Assembly: GCA_014058105.1 (NCBI GenBank)
Contig: JACGCM010002205.1
Location: 3,658,001 to 3,722,000 of the forward strand
DNA: 64,000 nt
Direction: 5' to 3'
Origin: Kingdonia uniflora
Lineage: Eukaryota > Streptophyta > Magnoliopsida > Ranunculales > Circaeasteraceae
Shown here one piece after another: positions 44,301 to 54,883 of this stretch. A model generated the notes under the pieces. The model was not told where the DNA came from, did not search any database, and saw nothing but the letters and a program-made list of their open reading frames with translations. Every line of letters begins with the position of its first letter. Position 1 is the first letter of the stretch. A program made the position numbers and the translations under genes.

Positions 44301-45541
44301 AGTTTCCTTTCACCCATATGATATTATCATTCTATATTCATCCCGCTAAATTCAGGTCAAAGTATAGAGGTCGAGACGAACTGGAAGAAAAGTACACGCC
44401 CCCAGTCACCTTATCATATTTTACAATATAATACTGCAACACATCCATAGGGTTTATCCTCCTCTCCACCCCCTCAAATGCCCATCTTCTATTTAAATTA
44501 TTACATACATTTAACACCTCCCAAACATTACCATTTAATTGGGCAGGACATGCCTCAATCACATTGAGAATACCTTTTGCCAGATTACTCAAAGGCAACA
44601 TCAACCCATACTCTAACAGGGAAAGATAACATAAGAATCCCTGGTCCAGATCATTGCAGACACTCCCATCGAAATACTCCAGTGAAATAGACTCGTCCAC
44701 TTCCCTCTCAGCTTTCTCATGCTCTAAGTCAGGTAATAAGAAAAAATATTCTTCCCCATTTTTGATTGTACATCCCCTAAATGACCTCCCATCATGTTCT
44801 ATAACCTTACCCCATGTACCACCTAAACTACCTTTTATTTTACAAAACTTCTTGAATGCATCATATTTTACAGGATATGATACAAAGTTACTAGGGAAAT
44901 CTGAAAACTCTAATTTATCCTCCCCCTTCACTTCTACCTTTACTCGCCCGAGCTCTCCGTTCTAAGCTCGCTTCCCTACGGAATCTACATTATCAATTTC
45001 TATAGGTGCAACCTCGATCAAATGACCAGAGGTCAAAGTCTCCATATCAATAAAAGGCTTGTGATTGAGGTTTATTTCTATAACATATCCTTCTCATGCT
45101 TCTACCTACATATAGGTCCAGGTATTACGATCAATTTTTATTATAATTATTTTCTATCTACATTTTTCTCTGTATTTATTATACACAAACATATATACTT
45201 TTTCATGCAAACACAATTTTTTTTACAAGTTTACTAAAAATAGCAAACTTTTCAAATACACACAAAATATGGTAAACTTCATATCCAACATCAAACGATT
45301 CCTCTAAATCACAAATACAAATCAGAAAGATCAACAAAAAATGTATTAACCTTTAACGTTTGAGTAAGAATTTGGGATATCACACAATCTCTCTTTCACA
45401 ATAGAACTTCGCAACACAACTTTTTCCTTAACTTGCAAAGTATTACGATCCTTTATAATCTGGCAACGGTAACTACTCTCGTTAGTGTAGGAGCACGCTT
45501 CCTCTTGCCACAAGGTGGAAGGTCGCTGAACGACCCCTTTA
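41350..45541 (-). pseudogene. Multi-exon coiled-coil gene, putative gypsy-type transposon family (Transposase_28-like)
   Basis: The main N-terminal exon (about 45070-44244) holds a globular domain: SLLEYGLMLPLSNLAKGILN, NVWEVLNVCNNLNRRWAFEG and GGVYFSSSSSRPLYFDLNLA. This looks like the Pfam 'putative gypsy type transposon' domain (PF04195). Clear GT-AG borders follow: donor gtaagtaatt at 44243, exon 44161-43623 with a Lys-rich patch (LKKKKIDAPTVVSEEKEGGS), donor gtaagtg at 43622, exon 43558 to about 43143, a small exon near 43020-42930. A long last exon (about 42603-41350) is almost entirely coiled coil (DNVTNLRGQVARTESKLVKT, HGEAKELISKLEECLGQ). Multiple stops make it a pseudogene. It resembles the antisense gene of element A, so it may be the remnant of a Tat-type element without pol. 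Confidence 0.6.
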
Positions 45542-45589
45542 CACTACACCAAAATGACAAAATTGCCCCAGTTTATTTATAATTTAGTC

Positions 45590-47700
45590 ACAAATTTATG
45601 CTATCGTAACCTTGACACAGATCCACTCCGTGGAAAATAGCCATGTTATCTGTGGTTATTTGCAGTTTCTTTTCTATTATAGTTTCTTTTGTTGGAGTTC
45701 TTAACTTTGAAGAGACCAAAACTAGGGAGTCTCTACTCTTCACAACAATATAAACACAATATCAAGATCTGAAGTAAACAAATCTCAATCTGAAACTTGA
45801 GGATTTTTCAATTCGCTATTTTAATGGTGGCGGAGAGAAAGAGAGAGAGATTCAGATATGTACTTTGATGTAATTTGTAAGCATAAAGGTATGTTGTAAT
45901 CTTCATTAATCTGCTTTCCTATAATCTCCAATTTGATGCTTCTTGTTCGATTTTCCATTAAAGATTTGAGCCCCTTTGAAACATTACAATTCAGGCATCT
46001 TTTGATCTAAGTTTAATTTATTTCGATTGATGCAATGATTGTTGGCTTCTGTGGATTTTACTTTATTTGGAGAATCTACTAAGGAATTTTGATTATGAAT
46101 TAGGGAAGAAAATGTGCAGCTAGATTTTCCGATTTGACTTGTTATTCTTAAACCAACTTGTAACTAATTTAATGGCAAAAACAAAGATCCAAATCTCGAT
46201 TCCATCCGTTCTCTCTTAAACTAATTTTTTCCTTCTCAAATTTAGTTATACTTTGTTGCTCTAAGGATTTGTTGATTTGTGGTTCTCAAGGTGATGGGTT
46301 TATTAATCGATTTGAGCTCCTTAATCGATGTGGGTATGTCATACGAGTAGATGATATCGATGGATTGATTGACTCATCGGCTAAGAACAGTAGTACAACA
46401 CGTACCAAGTGGGTTGGATTTTTTTATTAATTTGAAATTGATGCTTTCGCCTTCATCCTTACAATAAAACAATTGTATAATACCATTTAAATAGTCAGAA
46501 GCTCAGGGGATACTCAATTATTTTCCTAAGATAATGTGATAGTTGGAATTAGAGCATTGGAGTTATCGAGTAATCCATTGGTGCGAGTTGGAAGTCATAT
46601 ATCCATCACTGGGCATGTACAGTTCTAAAGGACGTTATAAATACCAACATTTGCAAAAAAAATCAAAAGGGTGGTTTGGCCTTATTTGTAAGTATTCAGG
46701 TTTATTCGAGAGATTGAAAGAGTTATACATTTCATTTATAAATTGGATGTCATCTACGAGGTTACCTGGACGTGGTTCAAATAATAATATGTATTGAGTA
46801 TGAGCTACCTTATGCTTATTAAGTGATCATGATAGCAAGTGTGAAGACTATTAATCCAATAGTTGATGACATAAGTGTTAGATGCATTATCACATGTTGG
46901 ATTACAATACTTTTTTTTTTTATATCTTGGATCATGCATGTGTTAATATTGATCTTTATACCTTTCATGGTTAAATTGATTCGACCTAGAATCATACACT
47001 AAAATGAGGTATATGCCATAATTAATTAACTTGGTCTCAAATTATGTTTATTTAATTTTTGTGTCTTACATTGGTTTTTGCTCTAAGGACTATGATTTTC
47101 CTACCAGTTTCTTCGCTTAACTATTGCACAAAACCCTATCCATTAGGAAGCCTGCTGGCCAACTATTACAAGGATCTCAGTGGCATAAATTCAATGGAGG
47201 ATATAAGATGGCCTTTTTTGCCCAACATAATGCATCTTCCTTAGTGATGGCTTGCTTAATAAGTGGGTATGTAAGTTCTTCTTGCTCACCAAGATTTTTT
47301 TGGACTATTTTTTCTGATGCCTCTAGTTTTATCTCGCTTGTTAGTTGGTATTAGTTTCACTTTTGGTCCACTATAGTATATGCATCTATCTGAAGTTTGA
47401 ATAGCCTTTCTATGCATTTATGTTGTTAAAACTACTTTCTTTATTGGTCAATTAGTCGGGCCACTATGCTGCAATATATAGCTTACGAGCTTTACAATAA
47501 CTTTCAGATGCCTGCAATACTTTAAAATTAGCCTAAGTCTACGTTAATGGAAACCTTAGAGAAGCCGATGGCGAAAGGTTAGCTACTATGGACAAAATGA
47601 ACATAAAGGTATCTTCAATTATTGTTATTATTATTATTATTATAGTTAGAGCTTAAATTCTTAGGGTTCTTTGTCGTGAATAGATGAAATCATTTATTGC
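45590..47700. other. CACTA interior, left part, no gene recognised
   Basis: AT-rich intron-like sequence. A GA-rich patch after atggtggcggagagaaagag (45824) resembles a plant 5' untranslated or first-exon segment. Short frames at 46543-46797 and 47059-47354 have no recognisable domain; the latter begins near a possible exon (aggaagcctgctggccaact). They could be further captured pieces. Confidence 0.35.
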
Positions 47701-47751
47701 CAAAGCTAATCAAGTTACAACATTTATTTTTGTTCCCATGAATAAAGTTTG

Positions 47752-48243
47752 GACTGAATCCCAAACGGCTTTGGCGAGGGAAGATCGATTTAGACCCCGC
47801 TCAAGTTATAGAAGTGCATAACTACAGGTTTGTTATGCTATTTGGTTTAAACTTAATTAATATGATTAAGACTTGGTTTTAACTTCCTCTCTTTGATAGG
47901 GGTGTTGGATCTTTGTAGCTACATGGAATGTGGGTGTAAAGTGTCCATCTTGTTATTTGAACCTCGAAGATTGGTTCCATACCTCACCTTTTGCTGATAT
48001 TTATGTTCTTGGGTATGTTAAATTCTTTGCCTTTTTATTGTACTTTAAAATATGGATATGTTACAAACTTCTAAAGGATTGAACATAAACAAGCCATTAT
48101 CATTACCAGGTTTCAAGAAATCATCCCTTTGAACGCTGGAAATGTTTTGGGTTTAAAAGATAATGCATCTGCTAGAAAATGGCTAGTTCTTATCCGAAAG
48201 ACTTTGAACAACATACCTGACACTAGTGGGAGTGGGAGTTTTT
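47752..48243 (+). pseudogene. Captured exons of a type I inositol polyphosphate 5-phosphatase
   Basis: Host enzymes of this family remove the 5-phosphate from inositol phosphates and phosphoinositides. Three exons with conserved GT-AG introns are visible. Exon a (to 47827) encodes GKIDLDPAQVIEVHNY. Exon b (47900-48012) encodes IFVATWNVGVKCPSCYLNLE and DWFHTSPFADIYVLG; the TWNVGGK motif has a Gly-to-Val change. Exon c (48110 to about 48243) encodes FQEIIPLNAGNVLG, RKWLVLIRKTLNNIP and SGSGSF. The match to the N-terminal part of the catalytic domain is strong. The remaining catalytic exons are absent. Retained introns indicate capture at the DNA level. Confidence 0.8.
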
Positions 48244-48688
48244 TTTAGGACATAAACATGGGGAATAAATGCAATTGAATGATAATAACCATCTTAACAA
48301 ACACTAATATTACAAAATGTCAAAAAATACAAATGCCAAACTTCAAAAAAAGAGTGGATCATTTGCGTGAAGTTTCCCAAGACAAGACTGAGATGATATT
48401 TCCCCTTCAGTGTGGAACTCCACTGATTCAACTGTTAAAATTAATAATAAGACAACATATTCAGGGCGACCGTGTTTGAAGAAAACGTTAGTCCAGTCGG
48501 TTACCCAGATGATGATATCTGAGGCAGGAGGAGGATGAGATCCAAGTATTGTGCCTTCTTAGATGAGGTATGGTGCAGCAAGAGCAAAGGTAGCTTTGAT
48601 TGTAGTGCTCATAGTTAATGATCATATCTTCAGTCTACCCTTAATTGCCAGTAGCATGTATATTTCCCTTTTGTAGTTGTAAAGTAAT
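48244..48688. other. Junction between the two captured fragments
   Basis: A (t)n run at 48240 follows the last 5-phosphatase codons. AT-rich sequence and a GA-rich patch (ggcaggaggaggatgagatc) then lead to the minus-strand fragment. No domain is seen. Confidence 0.4.
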
Positions 48689-49240
48689 TCAATTTGTTTT
48701 GCTAGTTCCAGGATTACGACCAAATTGGATGATCATCAGCTTTACCATGAGGGCAAAGCCATTCACTAGATTCAAAGCACGATAAGCAAGATCAACTGAT
48801 GGAAATGTCACAAAAGCTTGACCTCTCATTCTCCCCTCCTGAATTAGTTTAACATTTAGACCTGATTTAGCTGCCTCAATAATTTCAAAGAATAAACCAA
48901 ATATGAAGTAAAAATCATTGGCAACCACATCTTTTGCCAAGTTCTTAACGTACAACACAGTGGTAGGATTCCTAACACTTTAGTTCTTAAACATGGGTGG
49001 TGATAATATCTCCTCTGGAGGTAACTTTCCGCTCTCTATTTCTTTAAGTGTTGTAAATGGTCTTAGTTCCAAACCCTCTTTAGTTGAATCCACTGAGTCT
49101 TTTATGCTCTTATCGCCATCTTTAGGTTCATCTTGTATTAGTCTGGTAGCAAACTTGATCTACAGTGTGGGATTCTTTTTTATCATTGGAATCCCGTTCG
49201 GAACCAAGGTTGCGGGTTTCAATCCGACAACCTCATGAGC
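48689..49240 (-). pseudogene. Captured fragment of U11/U12 snRNP 65K protein (RNPC3-like) C-terminal RRM
   Basis: On the minus strand the frame reads KLPPEEILSPPMFKN, a stop near 48982, and then a complete RRM: TVLYVKNLAKDVVANDFYFI, EAAKSGLNVKLIQEGRMRGQ and AFVTFPSVDLAYRALNLVNG, ending MIIQFGRNPG. RNP1 (RGQAFVTF) and RNP2 (LYVKNL) are both clear. These features match the C-terminal RRM of the minor-spliceosome 65K protein, which binds U12 snRNA. Upstream text (FATRLIQDEPKDGDKSIKDS) extends to about 49240 without a visible intron. It lies antisense to the 5-phosphatase piece. Confidence 0.75.
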
Positions 49241-50012
49241 CATATCTGCAGATGATGATGATACTTTTTAATTATATTTATTAGATTGATATTAACATGA
49301 TTTAGATGCATAATCTCTGAATGCAACGATTGACGCTCCATTATATGTTCATTTACGTATCACGTCAATTTTTAATGCTTAAATTACAATGCCAGATCTG
49401 ATTGTAGTTAATGTTAGACTATTTTTTAGTTTTTGGTGTCATTTTTTGTTTCATAAAGTGCGTTGATTATCTAGTACTATAAAGGACACTTTAACTTATA
49501 AAGATTAACAACTATTTAATTACCTTTTTGAGTGATATTCTTTTCTTAGTCTTACGCAGTTATCTTTCCCTATGAAGTCACCATTTTCATGTTTGAGGCC
49601 ATCTTAAGTCCCAAGTCCTAGATGTTGGTTTAATTACAATCATTCTCATTGTCACTTTTATTACTGGTGTACATATATTCAAACGTTAGCATGAAGATCA
49701 AGTAGACCGTTATTATGTCACGTTTCATCTATTAAGGTAATTATCCTTCCACACTTTAATAGATATTCATATTTTATTTTGTGATACATGCATTAAGTAA
49801 TAAGCTAATATTGCAAAGGGTTTAAGATTTATAGTTGATTAATTTGCCATGTTATTTTTGTTGCAGGCATTATCCTTGGGTCTAAAACATCATTCCATCA
49901 TAATATCACTTGATCTCAGCTACCTTTCACTTTCAAGTCATTGTCCATTTATTTTTAGTTCTTATGTTCTTAGTTTCATTTCCAAATTTCATATGTAATA
50001 TTGTACTTGGAT
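49241..50012. other. CACTA interior, right part, no gene recognised
   Basis: AT-rich sequence with no supported coding frame or repeat. Confidence 0.5.
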
Positions 50013-50082
50013 CACTACAAGAAAATTGTTGAATTTTTTTGAGAATAAATAAATATATATTTGTGAATTTTCTTGTATTTAG
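50013..50082. repeat. Small CACTA-end-like hairpin
   Basis: CACTACAAGAAAATTGTTG at 50013 is a typical CACTA terminus. An inverse copy (gaattttcttgtatttag) ends at about 50082. This is either a very short secondary insertion or part of the subterminal structure of the larger element. Confidence 0.45.
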
Positions 50083-50149
50083 AATCTTGATATATATATA
50101 TATATTTGTGAATATTTTTTTGAAAAAATAAAATAAAAATTGCCACAAA

Positions 50150-50352
50150 CTTTTTCTGTGGTAAATAAATAGCCACGGATTAAGATTGTGTCTTACCTTG
50201 TTCCATAACACGGTTTATATCCGTGGCAATAAATTAACCATAGATTAAATCCGTGGAAAAAATATTGCCACACACTTTTTACTACAGACCACCACCACTG
50301 CCAAAGTCCATGGCAAATAACATTTACCACAGACAGAGTCCGTGGTATTTTG
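50150..50352. repeat. Right subterminal repeat region of the CACTA element
   Basis: At least six ccgtgg/ccacgg/ctgtgg motifs (for example agccacggattaagat, tatccgtggcaataaat, gagtccgtggtattttgc) alternate in orientation over 200 bases. CACTA transposition proteins bind such subterminal motifs in known systems. Confidence 0.65.
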
Positions 50353-50372
50353 CTAAAATTAATGTAGTGTTA

Positions 50373-50587
50373 CTAGAAGCAGGAACACTCCAGCTAGCGC
50401 CGACTGGGCAGGTTGTCCCGCGAGCTCTCTGCCAACGATACTTGGACTCGCCTTGCGACCATTGAGTCATTAAGAATGCAACTAATGACGAGCCATCCAT
50501 TAGCTCCTCAGCCCACGTGGAAATGAAGAAGCCTACGACTCTGAAGGGACCTCTTAGGAATTACACAAAGAACGTGAGTAGGGACAT
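50373..50587 (+). other. Flank of the CACTA element; short possible gag-like or unrelated frame
   Basis: Frames here include NDTWTRLATIESLRMQLM, faintly like a gag N-terminus. This would fit a retroelement (possibly D) interrupted by the CACTA insertion. No firm identification. Confidence 0.25.
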
Positions 50588-50713
50588 CTTCTTCTTCTTC
50601 TTCTTCTTCTTCTTCTTCTTCTTCTTCTTCTTCTTCTTCTTCTTCTTCTTCTTCTTCTTCTTCTTCTTCTTCTTCTTCTTCTTCTCCTTCTTCTTCTTCT
50701 TCTTCTTCTTCTT
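50588..50713. repeat. (CTT)n / (TTC)n microsatellite
   Basis: About 42 trinucleotides with one ctc interruption near 50683 and a T-rich degenerate end. Poly-Phe and poly-Lys frames across it are artefacts of the repeat. Confidence 0.97.
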
Positions 50714-50866
50714 TTTTCTTTTTTTCTTTTTTTGGGGATAACTAGCTAAGTCAAGGAGACAGAAAGAAACCCAGAGAGAGTCGAGTGGTACCCTCCTCCA
50801 GTGGGAAGTATCAAGCCTAAAATGATTATACACTCATTATTATCCCAGAGAAGAATTACAGGACTA

Positions 50867-50890
50867 TAATTAGCGCCGCCTGTATTCCCA
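50867..50890 (+). other. Possible primer-binding site of element D
   Basis: attagcgccgcctgtattcc resembles the attggcrccgtctgtggga sites of A and B (about 15 of the first 17 bases agree with the consensus). If true, element D starts here on the + strand, its 5' LTR lies to the left, and element C is inserted between this site and the remains of D gag. Confidence 0.35.
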
Positions 50891-50934
50891 CCTTTAACCT
50901 CTAAAGAGTAACGATGGTAATTTATACCTGAAAT

Positions 50935-51541
50935 TGTAATGGCCTAATTCTGTAAGCTCGTGATGGCTCGAAATTAGCTCTTACACCAATGTTCCTGTAA
51001 AAAAAACTAATTTAAAGTTAGAAACGATACAGGTGATTTACCGTGGAAAACCTTTGAATAGGTAAAAAGCCACGACCTCGAGTTGAGGGTTTTTGTAACA
51101 GTAATTTTTATTGCATGAGGCTAATATCTTATTGCAAGTGATCTCTTGATCTAAAAATACTTGATATTGTAACATTTTCCTGTTACAATATTTTATTAGT
51201 AATTTTTTTTAAAAATCTGGTTTTTCTTAGTAATTTTTGGTATATTTTATTAGTCCTTGCCTCTTCTGGAACATTTTCCTTATATAGGCCTTTCTCCTAG
51301 TTCGTTATCATGCTGAAGCACGTTCTCCAAACAATAAGGGAAGGGGTGGTTGACTGAGTAACTATTGAGTTCATGCGAAGCAGGTGTCTTTGACTTGTTC
51401 ATGCTTTTCTATTGTGCTCAATCCACGTTCTTCATCAGTTCGTGGTGTAGGTGTCAATGCTGACTAGTCATGTCACGTATAAAATGCGTGAGTCTGATAT
51501 GGTGGTAGTTTAAATTGGGTTAGGTCAAGGGATAGGTTCCA
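50935..51541 (-). repeat. 3' LTR of element C
   Basis: Begins TGTAATGGCCTAATTCTG and ends GATAGGTTCCA on the + strand, so on the element strand it starts TGGAACCTATCC. It aligns with 54884-55479 and shares ccacgacctcgagttgaggg and the TATA region (ctatataagg on the minus strand near 51285). Confidence 0.85.
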
Positions 51542-52640
51542 AAAATTTCCTTCTTGCAATTGAAATCACAAGTGGCTTTGGTTGAGAAAGAATATATTGA
51601 TTTGTAGTTTTGGAAGTTGAAAAGAAATGAGGTATTTAATGGTGATTTGATTGGAATGGAAATAGGTATTTGTTATATATGGTGGGATGTATCTGCATTG
51701 AATGATGATTGGAAGTATTGATGTACGTGATACTTGGGGTTGTGAAAGTGGCTCTATTTTGAATGATGACTGCCTTGGAAATGTACCTGCAAATTAAATT
51801 CGAGGGTTATAGAAATAGTACCTGTACCGTAGAATCAGGCAAAGTACGCTATTGTTTAAATCCTTTATAATCTTTAAGTGATAATGGTGAAAACCTGAAG
51901 GATGGTGTACGAAGAGAGGGTTTCTGCTGAGATTCAAATATTTAAACTGAAATACTTTGGGGATCAGTCTGGAGAGATGCCCACCCCAACTCCCGTTCTA
52001 CCGACGTATCAGGTTATGTTAGGAAGAAGTGGCTGAAGCTAAATTTTTTTTTTTTGTATGTGGAAATTTCTCTACGTTATCTTGATAGGCGAACAACGTT
52101 GTCTCCACATCCTTGCGGAGGACAAGGTTGAGGTGATAAACGAGGGGATCAGTATAACTACGAGGTAGTATCACCAGTATCTTGTGTAGGATTTGATTCT
52201 AAGGGAGAACCCTCTTCATCTCCTCCAACTTTCTGATGGTGGTGGTTATAGAGGAGGCAATGGTGGTAGTGGGGAAGGGAGATGGAGAATAGAAGTTTGC
52301 CCTTGCACAATTATCATTTCTTGGCTCTATGAAGTCCTTATGTTTGAAGAGTTGGTTCAAACACTAACTTTTTTTCTTCCATAGTTTCCATTTGAAGTTC
52401 GGTTCCATGATTAAACTTTGAACAAACTTTGGGAAAGGAGGATGTTCTGTGTTTTTCAATGCATGCTTTGCTTCAAAAGATTCTTGGAGTAAAACATCAC
52501 TGAAGACAGATAAACTGAAAGATTTGTTGGCTTCGAAGTTCCTAAAAGACTTATTATCTATAAAGTACCTGAAAGACTTGTTATCTATAAAGAACTTGTA
52601 ATTTATATTTAAGCTGTAATGTTGACTTTATCTCGAAGAT
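51542..52640. other. 3' internal region of element C, pol deleted
   Basis: No RT, RNase H or integrase motif is found in this stretch. A Gly-rich short frame (52193-52384, GGGYRGGNGGSGEGRW) has no support as a gene. Copies of cctgaaagacttgttatcta repeat near 52540-52590. Confidence 0.5.
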
Positions 52641-53505
52641 GAGGTGAGAGGCGTCACTGCTTTTGTTTGACAACCACAACATTGATGTTGATGGCCAATT
52701 TGTGATATGCCTTGGTTGGATCGACCCCAGGTATTTCTTCGAAAGTCCACGCAAAGACGTCTGTATTTAGTCGGAAGAACTGAATGAGAGCATCCTTATT
52801 GTGTTGGACCAGTTTTGTATCGATAAAAGTACCTCAGCTAGGTCCATCAATGTTGATGTATTCTGGAGGCTCTTTTGTGAAAGGCCAATTATCAAGGTGA
52901 TCAAATTTCTATAATTACTATGCAGCATATCTATCTGAGGTATCTAGAATGCCAGAGACGGTATTCTCGCAAGCCCGAGAAAGCTTTTGACTGCCTTTGA
53001 TTTCAAAGATACCATCATTATGTTTGAAGCGGAGTTCTTGTTGATAGGTGAAAGTGATTACTTTAATGATGTGAATCCAGCAGCGACCAATAATCCAGAG
53101 ATAATAGGATTTAACATTAATGACATAGAAGATGACATCAATTATGGCTGGTCGAGCGGTAATAGATAAGATGATATTGCCTACTCGCTCTTCTTTAGAA
53201 TAATTGAATTCACTGATATTGGTGTCGCTCAGAATAACTTGATCGGCCAGTCCCATCTGGTCGATTATGCTCTCAAAGAGAATTTTAATATCGCTTCCAG
53301 TATCGATCATCATTGTATGCATGACAAGCTTCTTCATCCTGAGCATTATGACTAATGTATCATGATGTGGAAATTTTACTTTGCGATGCATGCAGTACGG
53401 GCGGCTTTCGATTAGTTCTAATGGTTGAGATGGACGGTATAGCTTATCCATGGATGAACTTGGAAAAATTGTAAAGATTCGAACATTCATTTTTGGGAGG
53501 ACCAA
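52640..53505 (-). pseudogene. Protease and truncated RT linker of element C
   Basis: A 195-codon open frame (52918-53505) contains the retropepsin active site MMIDTGSDIKILFESIIDQM, with DTG intact, and a diverged flap/end (YYLWIIGRCWIHIIKVITF). Below it the linker DVFAWTFEEIPGVDPTKAYH and a KQK remnant that normally begins RT are readable. The homology ends there. A complete protease next to a missing polymerase fixes the deletion break near 52640. Confidence 0.75.
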
Positions 53506-53559
53506 TTTAGGTAATATACCTCCTTTCTGAGGATGGCCAGTGTTGCCCTTAAAACGTTT

Positions 53560-54840
53560 TTGGTCACCCTGATCCTCCTTCAGTTTATTGCTTCAATCTG
53601 CAGTTGGACCTTTAGTGGTTAGGAAGGATTTAGTTGATTTATTCCTTGTGGACATCATCCTTTCCAGGTTGACATGTCCATTGACCTTGGTGATCATATT
53701 TTCCAAGGTCGCGGGTTTGTTGAGAAAGAGGTGCTCTTTGGCCACATTTTGTGAAAGCAGTAATAACTATTTTTTGATCGAGATTATCCACATTTTGTGG
53801 TGCTCCAAAAACTTCTTTCCAAAAGCCTCGAGCTTCTATCCTTGTGATTGTTTAAGACTAATAATAGAATATAAATTCTCCTCATTGTCTATGTTGTGAG
53901 CATACATCTTGATGAACTATTTCTGCAGCTAATTGAATGTGAGTATGGAATCTTCCGGGAAAGAGTAAAACCACCAGAGTGGTTCTTCCTATAGGATTAT
54001 TGCAAATAGCCGACAGAGGATGTGGTTGAGATTTGAGTACAATCCCAATGAATCACAATATTGTTGAATGCGCTCCTTTGTATCATGCCCTTATATTTAC
54101 AAATTTTCAGAGTATGGAAACCTTTCGAAACTTCAATATCGAATAGTTCTTTGACAATCGGACTTCCCTCTATCTTGGTAAGGTCGTCTGTAGTGCCTAG
54201 AACTTAGGCTTCAATCAACTTCATGATGCGCTGATCCATATACAGACGTGTTGCTTGAGTCACTTGGCGAGGTGGTTAAGGATTATGAGTACCGGTGCCT
54301 TCAGTCAAATGATCACGTACTGGAATTCAAGGTTGAGGTCGCTGTTCTTTCTCATGATGTTTAGAAAATTAGTGACCTATGTTGATTTCAGACTGAACTT
54401 CACCACCCAAATGAATGGAAGATTGATGTTTGTACTGAATATTTTTGGAAATAGCTTTGCTGGTGGCTCCTCGAGGTCCCAATCTGTCCTGCCCAGAAAT
54501 CTGGGAGGTTACTAGCATTTTATCATGATCTCTGGTTTGGGGTGCCTATTGAGTATCCTGCAGAGCTTGTAATATAGTTTGCTTGGTTGTCATATAGTTT
54601 TCATGTCGATTGAACGCAGTTAAATGATCTTGTCTCTCAGCTTCTAGCTTCTTCTTGATGAGCTCTCGGTCAAGAGTTAACTGATGTTCGAGCTCATTAC
54701 ATTTCTCTGTTTTAGCATAGAGATTTCCCGCAGTTCTATAAGTTTTTCTGGCTCAACTAAAAGATCGAGCTGGATTCCAGTTGTTGGTCATTTGGAAGTG
54801 ACCATGATTGGAGATTGATAGTAGAGTGAATGTATACCTT
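53560..54840 (-). pseudogene. gag: gag of element C
   Basis: On the minus strand, through several frames: an N-terminal charged coiled coil near 54700, the core (RIQQYCDSLGLYSNLNHIL, EEPLWWFYSFPEDSILTFNQ, LQKQFIKMYAH) and a helical segment with LEAFGKKFLEHHKMW. The core is homologous in layout to the gag of A and B (a Leu-Tyr-Ser then Asn-His-Ile-Leu-Cys-Arg-Leu-Phe type region). Many stops and frame changes. Confidence 0.65.
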
Positions 54841-54861
54841 AAGATATCATGGAAATGTCTT

Positions 54862-54883
54862 CTTTCCTACAGATGGTGCCAAA
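54862..54883 (-). other. Primer-binding site of element C
   Basis: On the minus strand tttggcaccatctgtaggaa directly follows the LTR. It is a variant of the site in A and B. Confidence 0.65.

Larger units (their letters stand above)
45542..50369 (+). mobile_element. CACTA (En/Spm-type) element carrying host gene fragments
   Basis: The left end reads CACTACACCAAAATGAC and the right end on the minus strand CACTACATTAATTTTAGC. TTA flanks both sides (45539-45541 and 50370-50372), the 3-bp duplication of CACTA elements. Subterminal regions have repeated ccgtgg/ccacgg motifs (45620-45660, 50160-50350). The interior shows no transposase. It holds exons of a 5-phosphatase and an RRM protein in opposite orientations, so this is a gene-capturing, non-autonomous copy. 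Which subtype it is cannot be told. Confidence 0.8.

Noticed and set aside
50561..50833. Long poly-Lys (minus) and poly-Phe (plus) reading frames
   Set aside because: They are direct translations of the (CTT)n microsatellite and have no other coding support.
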